This document shows, piece by piece, positions 1 to 6,000 of a stretch of DNA of 13,716 nucleotides (position 1 is the stretch's first letter; every line of letters begins with the position of its first letter). The DNA lies in NCBI GenBank assembly GCA_913054565.1, contig CAJXHW010000018.1, positions 1-13,716 of the forward strand, written 5' to 3'. The DNA comes from an uncultured Kordia sp. (GTDB lineage: Bacteria > Bacteroidota > Bacteroidia > Flavobacteriales > Flavobacteriaceae). The position numbers and the translations under genes are program-made. Under the pieces are notes generated by a model. That model ran no database searches and was not told where the DNA came from. It was given only the letters and a program-made list of their open reading frames with translations.

Positions 1-69
1 ACAAGAAAACAAACTCACAACAGCAAGAATTAATACAATACTTTTAATTATTCTATTCATCATACTCAT
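1..69 (-). CDS. Putative lipoprotein, N-terminal fragment (cut by window edge)
   Basis: The minus strand opens with ATG at 69-67 and reads 23 codons to the edge of the window. The peptide begins M-S-M-M-N-R-I-I-K-S, has a hydrophobic core (IVLILAVVSL) and ends in the lipobox-like LFSC, with Cys exactly at the last visible codon. This is the layout of a type II (lipoprotein) signal peptide: the Cys would be lipidated and the preceding segment removed by signal peptidase II. A start two codons later (ATG 63-61) is equally plausible. The mature protein is outside the window, so no function can be given. The gene is divergent from the S4-domain gene, with about 65 bp between the two starts. Confidence 0.6.
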   Translation of the reverse strand, partial: MSMMNRIIKSIVLILAVVSLFSC

Positions 70-72
70 ATT

Positions 73-105
73 TTGCACGCAAGATACAATTTTATCTTAT
101 TTTTG
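73..105 (+). promoter_or_regulatory. Bacteroidota-type promoter for the S4-domain gene
   Basis: TATTTTTG at 98-105 matches the Bacteroidota -7 element TAnnTTTG exactly. A TTG at 73-75 lies 22 nt upstream, within the usual 17-23 nt spacing for the -33 element. The start codon it would serve is at 135, which leaves a short leader of about 20-25 nt. Confidence 0.5.
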
Positions 106-134
106 TTTTTATTTTAACATTGATTTTAGAGAAA

Positions 135-506
135 ATGAGAGTTGATAAATATTTATGGTGTATCCGTTATTTCAAAACAAGGAGTTTAGCTACAGAAGCA
201 TGTAAGAAAGGGCATGTTAGAATTAACGACTGCCAAGTAAAGCCTGCTCGCGAAGTTTATGCAACCGATAAAATTACTGTTAGAAAAAACCAAATAAATT
301 ATATTATTCAAGTTACAGACATTCCAGACAATAGAGTTGGCGCAAAATTAGTTGATATATACAGAAAAGACTTAACTCCTAAGGAAGCCTTTGACCATTT
401 AGAACTTGTGAAATACTCAAAAGATTATTATCGCAAAAAAGGTGCAGGAAGACCAACAAAAAAAGATAGAAGAGATATTGATGGTTATACCTATGAAGAA
501 GAATAA
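135..506 (+). CDS. S4-domain RNA-binding protein, Hsp15 (HslR)-like
   Basis: This 123-aa protein begins MRVDKYLW, the typical opening of the Hsp15 family, and runs through an S4 RNA-binding fold in roughly residues 1-60 (FKTRSLA, then GHVRINDCQVKPAREV). The basic tail (YRKKGAGRPTKKDRR) is also typical and probably contacts rRNA. Family members bind structured RNA; E. coli Hsp15 binds stalled 50S subunits that carry a nascent chain. I chose the ATG at 135 over an in-frame TTG at 120 because the family alignment begins at MRVDK and the extra MILEK has no counterpart. A consensus promoter ends 30 nt upstream. The gene is followed after 46 nt by a phosphoribosyltransferase gene on the same strand. 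The fold is clear; the exact ribosomal role is inferred from the family. Confidence 0.88.
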   Translation: MRVDKYLWCIRYFKTRSLATEACKKGHVRINDCQVKPAREVYATDKITVRKNQINYIIQVTDIPDNRVGAKLVDIYRKDLTPKEAFDHLELVKYSKDYYRKKGAGRPTKKDRRDIDGYTYEEE

Positions 507-512
507 TTTATG

Positions 513-520
513 TAATTTTG
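513..520 (+). promoter_or_regulatory. Possible -7 element for the phosphoribosyltransferase gene
   Basis: TAATTTTG at 513-520 is a full match to TAnnTTTG and lies 33 nt before the start codon. No TTG is found at the usual -33 distance, which would fall inside the end of the S4 gene, so the site is only a candidate. Co-transcription from the S4 promoter is an alternative. Confidence 0.3.
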
Positions 521-552
521 ATAGCATTTTAGTTAAATTCAATTAAAAAATA

Positions 553-1059
553 ATGAAAACAGAAAATAATATCATTCTTACAAATACTCAAATACACCAT
601 AAAATTAGACGTATCGCATTACAAATACTTGAAAGTAATGTTGATGAAAAAGAAATTGTATTGGCGGGTATTTCTAAAAACGGCTTTCTGATTGCAGAAA
701 AATTACAAAAAATAATTGCTGATTATTCTGATGTCAATATTATACTTTGTGAAGTTTTTATTAATAAAAAAGAATTATTAACTGATATAAAACTATCAAT
801 ATCTACTGAAGAGTATTTTAACAAATCAGTAGTTTTAGTAGATGATGTTCTACATTCTGGTGCAACACTGATATATGGTGTTAAACATTTTTTAAACGTA
901 CCATTAAAGCAATTGAAAACTGCTGTACTTATTAATAGAAACCATAAAAAATATCCTATAAAAGCAGATTTTAAAGGGTTATCTCTTTCTACTTCAATAA
1001 ATGAACATGTTGAAATAGTGTTTGACAACACTAATAAAGCTACAGCTGTATTAGTATAA
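553..1059 (+). CDS. Phosphoribosyltransferase, PyrR-like
   Basis: The 168-aa protein is a type I phosphoribosyltransferase. The PRPP-binding loop is visible at residues 93-106 (VVLVDDVLHSGATL), with the two adjacent acidic residues followed by a small-residue turn that define the family. Further on, INRNHKKYPIKADFKGLSLST resembles the PyrR segment in which a basic-rich loop precedes a Pro and the conserved Gly. PyrR homologues transfer ribose-phosphate to uracil or act as pyrimidine-operon regulators. In Bacteroidota, copies like this one are usually annotated only as phosphoribosyltransferase, and their substrate is not certain. Start codon ATG at 553; the upstream sequence is A-rich with no clear Shine-Dalgarno. 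Its last 9 bp overlap the convergent end of aroK. Family confidence is high; pyrimidine specificity is only an inference. Confidence 0.82.
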   Translation: MKTENNIILTNTQIHHKIRRIALQILESNVDEKEIVLAGISKNGFLIAEKLQKIIADYSDVNIILCEVFINKKELLTDIKLSISTEEYFNKSVVLVDDVLHSGATLIYGVKHFLNVPLKQLKTAVLINRNHKKYPIKADFKGLSLSTSINEHVEIVFDNTNKATAVLV

Positions 1060-1569
1060 ATACTTCACTATAAGTTCTATAGTCTCTTTTGGTGTTAAAA
1101 CATCAATATCTAATGTATGCCTAGCTAATTGATAATATCTTTGACGTTCAAATAAATGAATTGCTATAAACTCATGCAATGCTTTTTTGGTATCTAAATG
1201 ACTAATCATAGGCCTTTGAGATTTTTCATCAAATAACCTATTAGCTAAATTTAACGGCGTTAGTTTTAAATAAAAAGACACAATACTATTGGTATTTAAA
1301 AGCTCCATATTATTTGCATAACAAGGTGTCCCGCCTCCTAAGGACAGTACAATGCTTTTATTTTGAATAAGTAGCTCTTTTATATAATTATGTTCAACCT
1401 TTCTGAAATAGATTTCCCCTTTAAGTTTGAAAATTTCTGAAACACTACACCCTTCTTTTATTTCTATATAAGCATCTAAATCCACAAAATCAAAACCTAA
1501 AACCAAAGCCAACTGTTGCCCAATTGTCGATTTACCTGCTCCCATATAGCCCAACAAAGTAATTATCAT
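1051..1569 (-). CDS. aroK: Shikimate kinase
   Basis: The enzyme phosphorylates shikimate at the 3-hydroxyl with ATP, the fifth step of the chorismate pathway, in the cytoplasm. At 172 aa it has the family's usual length. Visible motifs: P-loop GYMGAGKS (residues 7-14), the shikimate-binding acidic pair DLD (30-32), the FRKVE segment with Arg 56, the glycine triplet GGG (78-80), the LID arginine in RP (119-120), and the C-terminal ERQRYY with Arg 142. All catalytic positions are present, so the gene should be functional. It is the only minus-strand gene in the core segment apart from the edge lipoprotein, and its 3' end overlaps the phosphoribosyltransferase gene by 9 bp. The neighbouring S4 and PRT genes have no pathway link to it. 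Confidence 0.95.
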   Translation of the reverse strand: MIITLLGYMGAGKSTIGQQLALVLGFDFVDLDAYIEIKEGCSVSEIFKLKGEIYFRKVEHNYIKELLIQNKSIVLSLGGGTPCYANNMELLNTNSIVSFYLKLTPLNLANRLFDEKSQRPMISHLDTKKALHEFIAIHLFERQRYYQLARHTLDIDVLTPKETIELIVKYLY

Positions 1570-1643
1570 AGTGTATTAATTGCTCTTAATTAACTGGTTA
1601 CAAATATCTAGAAAAAAAATCAAAAAAATATCAAAAAAAAGGC

Positions 1644-1673
1644 TTGATAAATTAATTAATCCTCTTATATTTG
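1644..1673 (+). promoter_or_regulatory. Consensus Bacteroidota promoter for the tRNA-Lys gene
   Basis: TTG at 1644-1646 and TATATTTG at 1666-1673 are separated by exactly 19 nt. This matches the Bacteroidota primary sigma-factor consensus (TTG, 17-23 nt, TAnnTTTG) at every defined position. Transcription would begin near 1680, about 20 nt before the mature tRNA 5' end. It is the best promoter in the window. Confidence 0.8.
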
Positions 1674-1700
1674 CACCCGCAATCACGAATATGTTTGTAT

Positions 1701-1773
1701 GATCTGGTAGCTCAGTTGGTAGAGCATCTCCCTTTTAAGGAGAGGGTCCTGGGTTCGAGCCCCAGCCAGATCA
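1701..1773 (+). tRNA. tRNA-Lys (anticodon UUU)
   Basis: A complete 73-nt cloverleaf. The acceptor GATCTGG (1701-1707) pairs with CCAGATC (1766-1772), with discriminator A at 1773. The anticodon stem TCTCC/GGAGA encloses loop CTTTTAA with anticodon TTT at 1734-1736, which reads AAA and AAG lysine codons. The T arm is CTGGG-TTCGAGC-CCCAG. CCA is not encoded and must be added after transcription. A full-consensus promoter lies upstream and a strong hairpin follows immediately. Confidence 0.97.
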
Positions 1774-1774
1774 C

Positions 1775-1804
1775 AAAAAGTTAAGCCTCTGCTTAACTTT
1801 TTTT
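1775..1804 (+). terminator. Intrinsic terminator (or processing hairpin) between the two tRNAs
   Basis: AAAAAGTTAAGC (1775-1786) pairs perfectly with GCTTAACTTTTT (1791-1802) around a CTCT loop. The run of seven T residues at 1798-1804 supplies the U-tract. The AGTTAAGC/GCTTAACT core gives a classic terminator. It sits 2 nt after tRNA-Lys and only 12 nt before tRNA-Leu, which leaves tRNA-Leu without an obvious promoter of its own. Confidence 0.75.
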
Positions 1805-1816
1805 GTTTGTATTTAT

Positions 1817-1900
1817 GCGCACGTGGCGGAATTGGTAGACGCGCTAGCTTGAGGGGTTAGTGGAGGAAACTCCGTGGAAGTTCGAGTCTTCTCGTGCGCA
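1817..1900 (+). tRNA. tRNA-Leu (anticodon GAG)
   Basis: An 84-nt class II tRNA. The acceptor GCGCACG (1817-1823) pairs with CGTGCGC (1893-1899), with discriminator A at 1900. The anticodon stem CTAGC/GTTAG has one G-U pair and holds loop TTGAGGG, giving anticodon GAG at 1851-1853, which reads CUC and CUU. The long variable arm GGAG-GAAA-CTCC and the T arm GGAAG-TTCGAGT-CTTCT complete it. CCA is not encoded. The 3' end directly abuts the repeat-rich, gene-poor DNA that leads into the accessory region, so this tRNA is the likely integration target. Confidence 0.96.
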
Positions 1901-1907
1901 CGTAATT

Positions 1908-1946
1908 AATCCTTGTTTTCCTTATTTAATAGGGGTTTCAAGGATT
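1908..1946. repeat. Inverted repeat AATCCTTG / CAAGGATT
   Basis: AATCCTTG (1908-1915) and CAAGGATT (1939-1946) are perfect 8-bp arms around a 23-nt loop, and the right arm runs into TTTTTA. It begins 7 nt after the tRNA-Leu 3' end. It could be a weak terminator for tRNA-Leu or part of an attachment-site arm. Confidence 0.5.
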
Positions 1947-1961
1947 TTTAGCTTTGCCACT

Positions 1962-1982
1962 CCCCTAAAAACACCCCTAAAA
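1962..1982. repeat. Direct repeat CCCCTAAAA
   Basis: CCCCTAAAA occurs at 1962-1970 and again at 1974-1982, 12 bp apart. A related element in the opposite orientation, TAGGGGT, lies at 1930-1936. Repeats of this kind can be recombinase or accessory-factor binding sites; that role is not shown here. Confidence 0.45.
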
Positions 1983-2022
1983 TTATTAAGTGTATCTATT
2001 TAATTCGAATTGAACTTAATAA
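1983..2022. repeat. Inverted repeat TTATTAAGT / ACTTAATAA
   Basis: Perfect 9-bp arms at 1983-1991 and 2014-2022 enclose a 22-nt spacer that itself holds the palindrome AATTCGAATT (2002-2011). Read on the minus strand it lies just downstream of the 57-aa gene and ends in TTTT, so it may be a weak AT-rich terminator for that gene. Confidence 0.45.
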
Positions 2023-2025
2023 GAT

Positions 2026-2199
2026 TCAATCCCTGTTTCTTAAAGATTCAATACGTTCTTTAAACGATTCAATCTGTAACCTAAGCTCCAGAATTTTCAA
2101 ATCATTCTGCAATTTAGCTAATCTATTAGAATCATGTTCTAAGCTAATTGCATGTTTTTTAAGAGTTATCTGGTCTTGAATATCTAGTTTATTTGCCAT
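2026..2199 (-). CDS. Small predicted coiled-coil protein (57 aa)
   Basis: The minus strand reads from ATG 2199-2197 to a TGA at 2028-2026. The product opens MANKLDIQDQITLKKHAISL and is almost wholly charged and helical. Leu and Ile recur every three or four residues (LAKLQNDLKILELRLQ), and the two IES triplets at residues 43-45 and 50-52 are exactly one heptad apart, so a short parallel or antiparallel coiled coil is likely. There is no signal peptide or membrane segment. No family is recognised. It lies between the tRNA-Leu junction and the two other small minus-strand genes and could be cargo of the same mobile element. No good Shine-Dalgarno is seen (AAAAGCAAACAAACAGT precedes the ATG), as is common in this phylum. 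Because it is short and lacks homologues I can name, it remains a plausible rather than proven gene. Confidence 0.5.
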   Translation of the reverse strand: MANKLDIQDQITLKKHAISLEHDSNRLAKLQNDLKILELRLQIESFKERIESLRNRD

Positions 2200-2364
2200 A
2201 CTGTTTGTTTGCTTTTAAAATCGCTTAAATGATGTGATATAGGAGTATTGTGATGAATTGCATGTTAGCCAATAGGTGTGATAGTGAATTTCCAAGATAT
2301 ATGAAAGGCATAATACGAGTACTATTCAACAGTTGTGAACTTTTATGTAAGAAGGTTCTCATAA
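2200..2364. other. Non-coding spacer with repeated TGTGAT motifs
   Basis: This stretch between two minus-strand genes would hold the promoter of the 57-aa gene. TGTGAT occurs at 2233-2238, 2249-2254 and 2277-2282 (ATCACA on the gene's strand), 34 to 83 bp before that start codon. A 42-codon open frame on the plus strand (2253-2381), with AGGAG seven bases ahead of its ATG, is the only other item seen; I do not call it a gene. Confidence 0.35.
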
Positions 2365-2574
2365 TTATTGAGTTAGCCTAGTTTCGCTAAGGAGGTACTC
2401 CCCTAAAAAGAGCTGGTCTAGTTGGTTGTTATTACATAGCCAAAGCAGTTCGGTTCTTAGTGATTCATCGCTTATATCGGCATTTTCCTCGTATTGAGTT
2501 TTTACGTAATAGATTAATAATTGTTTTGTTAATGGCGTGTAGTGTAGTTCGATGTTTTCGATAGTCATTTCCAT
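2365..2574 (-). CDS. Hypothetical protein (69 aa)
   Basis: I do not recognise this family. The protein starts MEMTIENIELHYTPLTKQLL, is acidic in its second half (YEENADISDESLRTELL), and has no signal peptide, membrane segment or metal-binding cluster. A start at the second ATG (Met 3) is equally possible. It follows the 66-aa winged-helix gene by only 3 nt on the same strand, so the two are almost certainly co-transcribed from the divergent control region at 2779-2893. Pairs of tiny genes of this kind are common in Bacteroidota integrative elements near excisionase and replication genes. A role as partner or antagonist of the DNA-binding protein is inference. Confidence 0.55.
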   Translation of the reverse strand: MEMTIENIELHYTPLTKQLLIYYVKTQYEENADISDESLRTELLWLCNNNQLDQLFLGEYLLSETRLTQ

Positions 2575-2577
2575 AGT

Positions 2578-2778
2578 TTAGTTTTTATTTTGGTATTTGT
2601 TATTGAATTCCGTGATTAGTGAAACATGTATTCTCCAGCTATTTCTTTTTTTAAAGAGTAAATCTGGTGAGTCCTTATATTTTTCTTTGAGTTCCTTGAT
2701 TCGGTATCTAAAAGTGCGTTCGCTGATACCAGTAAGTTTTAAAATCTCAGCAAATTTGTAATGTGTTTTCTGCTTCAT
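2578..2778 (-). CDS. Small winged-helix DNA-binding protein, excisionase-like (66 aa)
   Basis: This basic 66-aa protein has an N-terminal helix-turn-helix: FAEILKLTGISERTFRYRIK (residues 9-28) contains the G-I-S turn and an Arg-rich recognition helix. It is followed by a likely wing and helix (RNSWRIHVSLITEF, residues 45-58). The size and layout suit MerR-like excisionases or the small DNA-binding proteins carried by integrative elements. It is the first gene of a two-gene minus-strand operon that diverges from the XRE-led defence operon, with 115 bp between the start codons. A near-consensus -7 element (TAAATTTTG, minus strand, 2840-2832) lies inside the dyad there. No integrase is seen, so if it is an excisionase its recombinase is missing or lies outside the window. 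Confidence 0.6.
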   Translation of the reverse strand: MKQKTHYKFAEILKLTGISERTFRYRIKELKEKYKDSPDLLFKKRNSWRIHVSLITEFNNKYQNKN

Positions 2779-2826
2779 AGTAGTCTTTTATTATAAATAT
2801 GCAGCTGCAATTGTAAAAGACCATTT

Positions 2827-2884
2827 TCTCACAAAATTTATATCATTTTATGAGATAATAAATCTATATTTAGATTCTCAAAAT
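2827..2884 (+). promoter_or_regulatory. Divergent control region with two dyads (putative XRE operator and promoter)
   Basis: The first dyad is TCTCAcAAAAT (2827-2837), a 7-nt spacer, then ATTTTaTGAGA (2845-2855); 10 of 11 arm positions match. The second is AATCTA-TATT-TAGATT (2861-2876), a perfect 6-bp dyad that overlaps a near-consensus -7 element TATATTTA (2865-2872), 21 nt ahead of the XRE start codon. A further half-site TCTCAAAAT lies at 2876-2884. Dyads that overlap the promoter of a small XRE gene are the usual layout for autoregulation by a dimeric repressor. The region also serves the minus-strand pair of genes. Confidence 0.5.
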
Positions 2885-2893
2885 TTTCACAGT

Positions 2894-3097
2894 ATGAATC
2901 GTATTAAAGAAGTATTACATGAAAAAGGTATGAAGCAATCTTTACTTGCTGAAAGACTGGGTAAAAGCTATAATATGGTTAATAGTTATGCAGCTAATCG
3001 AAGACAACCTCGTATTGAAGTATTATTTCAAATAGCAGAACTTTTAAACATTAGCGTGAAAGATTTACTTATTGATAACAAAAAAACTGCTAAATGA
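2894..3097 (+). CDS. XRE-family regulator, probable controller protein of the defence operon
   Basis: The 67-aa protein is little more than one Cro/C1-type helix-turn-helix. MKQSLLAERLGKSYNMVNSY (residues 13-32) holds the positioning and recognition helices, and IEVLFQIAELLNISVKDLL (41-59) forms the last two helices of the five-helix fold. This size and architecture match the C (controller) proteins of restriction-modification systems, which bind dyads ahead of their own gene and delay restriction until DNA is methylated. The stop codon overlaps the helicase start by 4 nt (ATGA), so it heads the operon and is translationally coupled to it. Two dyads lie directly upstream. The fold is clear; the controller role is inferred from size, position and operator-like sites. 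It could instead be a simple repressor inherited from the mobile element. Confidence 0.85.
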   Translation: MNRIKEVLHEKGMKQSLLAERLGKSYNMVNSYAANRRQPRIEVLFQIAELLNISVKDLLIDNKKTAK

Positions 3098-6000
3098 AAT
3101 TAATCAACAATCAAGACACCTTATTAATCGATGAGGTTAAAAATTTAATTAATGAAAAATCTAAAGTCTATATAAGTTGTAACTTTTTTACTGCTTTTGC
3201 TGTTTTTGAATTAATTGAAATATTAAAAAAATCTAGTCAAGTAAATATACTATTAGACCTCAAAACTGAAGGAGACTTCAAGTTTATACAGAACGATGCT
3301 GAACAAAAACTAAACTTAGCTCTAGATAGAAAGTATAAAATAAACCAAGTTATTGGTTTAATTGAAGATAAAATCCAGTTCAGAAAAGGAAGCACTGCAA
3401 ACCAGAATATACTTATTATCGAAAATGAGGATAGTTCAACTTGTTTTACGTTAACGCCCTTAAATTTAGATTCTGTTAGTTTAGGTGTACTACCTTCTCA
3501 ATTTCCAGTCCTTATAAATTCATTGGAGGATACAAATAATACGTATTTAACACTATTTAGAAATTCATGGGAAAATAGTAGTCAATCGTTAAACGATATT
3601 GTAGTTGAGGAACTTGAAAAAGGTACTTCAAACTTTACAGGAGAAGCAATTTATAAATATTGTATTCGTGAAATATTCCACTATTCTACTATTAACGAAA
3701 GAGCAGATGAAAAGCTTGAAAAGGTAGGTTTCAAAGACTCTAAAATATGGAGTTTACTGTACAATTTCCAAAAGGATGCTGTAATTGGTGCAATTGAAAA
3801 AATAGAAACTTACGGAGGCTGTGTGATAGCCGATAGTGTTGGATTAGGTAAGACTTTTGAAGCTTTAGGTGTAATTAAGTATTACCAATTAAGAAATAGT
3901 AGAATTTTAGTTCTAGCACCTAAAAAACTTAGAGAAAACTGGACGGTTTATACTTTAAATGATAAAAGAAATATTTTATCCGAAGACAGGTTAAACTACA
4001 ATATACTTAACCATACAGATTTATCTAGGGTACGTGGAAAATCTGGAGATATAGATTTAGAAACTATAAATTGGGGGAATTACGATTTAGTAGTCATTGA
4101 TGAGTCACATAACTTTAGAAACAACCCTACCAAAAAGGGAATGACTCGATATAAGCGTTTAATGAACGATGTTATTAAGTCAAATATTAGAACCAAAGTT
4201 TTAATGTTATCTGCTACGCCTGTAAATAATAAAATGAATGACCTTAAAAATCAAATAGCGTTTATTACAGAAGGTGATGATGCAGCTTTTGCTTCACATG
4301 GTATAAATAGTGTTGCTCAAGTAATGAAAGATTCTCAACGTAGATTTACCAATTGGTTTAGGGATGGCGACCCAGATGATTTGAATGTTAATGAGTTAAT
4401 GCAGCATTTAGATGGTGCTTATTTCAGAATTCTGGATATGCTAACCATTGCGAGGTCTAGAAAACATATTGAAAAATATTACGACACTACAGATATTGGA
4501 AAGTTTCCAAATCGCTTAACACCAATTACGGTACATCCAGAAATTGATACAAAAAACCAGTTTAAGGATATTGGACAAATTTATGATGAAATAAGCACGT
4601 TAACGCTCGCTTCTTATACCCCTCTAGGTTACGTAAGGTCAGATAAACGAGATTATTACGAAGATAAATACGATATGCAAACTCATACAGGTAGCGTATT
4701 CAAGCAAGTGGATAGAGAGCAAAGTTTAATATACTTAATGCGTGTTAATCTTTTGAAACGTTTAGAAAGTTCTATCTACTCTTTTAAGCTTACTGTAGAA
4801 AAACTTATTGGTTTAGTCAATTCTAACTTACAACAGTTAGAAGAGCATCAAAATGGGAATATCGATTTAGATACTAACATAACTGATATTGACATCGATG
4901 ATACCGAGTTGGAAGACTTACTTATTGGAGGTAAAACCAAAGTACTCATTCAAGATATTGATGGCATACGTTGGAAACAAGATTTAAAGCAAGATAAAGC
5001 CGTTTTAACAAGTTTATTGGCAAGCATTAAGTTAATAGATGTAGAACGTGATGCGAAGCTTTTAAAGCTCAAAAACCTTATAAATAGTAAAATAGAAAAT
5101 CCATTAAACGGAGACAACAAAAAGGTTATTGTATTTACGGCTTTTGCTGATACTGCAAACTACCTTTATAGAGAATTAAAAGATTGGTTGAAAACCGAAA
5201 AAGGCTTAAATACGGCATTGGTAACGGGTTCTGGTCAAAACAAAACCAATATGAAGGATTGTAGAAACGACCTCAACTCCATCCTAACACATTTTTCACC
5301 GCTATCAAAAAAACGTAAAGATATTTACCCAGAGGCAACCAGTGAAATAGATATTTTATTTTGTACCGATTGTATTTCAGAAGGTCAAAATTTACAAGAT
5401 TGTGATTATCTAGTTAATTACGATATTCACTGGAATCCAGTTCGTATTATTCAACGTTTCGGGCGTATAGACCGTATTGGTTCTATTAATGAGCAAATTC
5501 AACTGGTTAACTTCTTCCCTAGTATGGAGCTTGATAGTTTTATCGATTTGGTAGCCAAAGTAAAAGGACGTATGGTTATGCTAGATGTTTCTGCTACTGG
5601 TGAAGACAACGTAATTTCCAGAGACAGTCGTGAAATGCAAGATTTAGATTATCGTAAACGCCAATTAAAACAGCTACAAGACCAAGTTCTAGATTTAGAA
5701 GATATTAACGGAAATATTTCTATTACCGATATGACCTTCAACGATTTTAAAATCGATTTAGAAAAAAGTACAGATGCACAGATAGAAGCCTTAGACAAAA
5801 TACCTCCAGCCTCTTATGCTATCGTAAAATCTAATTTACCTAGTGTAAAAGAAGGTGTAATCTTTTGTTTAAAGGATACGAGTAACGATATAACTGAAAA
5901 GCTTAAAAACAACATTTTATATCCTTATTTCCTAGTATATGTAAGTCTAGATGGTGAAGAAACTGTAACAGCAGCGCAAACCAAAGTAGCTTTAGATTAT

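Larger units (their letters stand above)
1901..2025. other. Repeat-rich junction between tRNA-Leu and the accessory region
   Basis: These 125 bp hold no gene that I can support. They contain an inverted repeat (1908-1946), a tandem-like C-rich repeat (1962-1982) and a second inverted repeat (1983-2022) around the palindrome AATTCGAATT (2002-2011). Such clusters of short repeats beside a tRNA 3' end are usual at the arms of tyrosine-recombinase attachment sites. No integrase gene and no second copy of the tRNA-Leu 3' end occurs in the window, so the att interpretation is inference. Confidence 0.4.

Noticed and set aside
120..134. TTG start that would extend the S4-domain protein by five residues
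   Set aside because: The family begins at MRVDK, which is the ATG at 135, and the added residues have no counterpart.
723..1031. Minus-strand open frame of 102 codons inside the phosphoribosyltransferase gene
   Set aside because: It lies wholly opposite a clear gene with a PRPP loop and shows no recognisable domain.
1880..1900. Direct repeat of the tRNA-Leu 3' end as a second attachment site
   Set aside because: I found no second copy later in the window; it could lie beyond the right edge.
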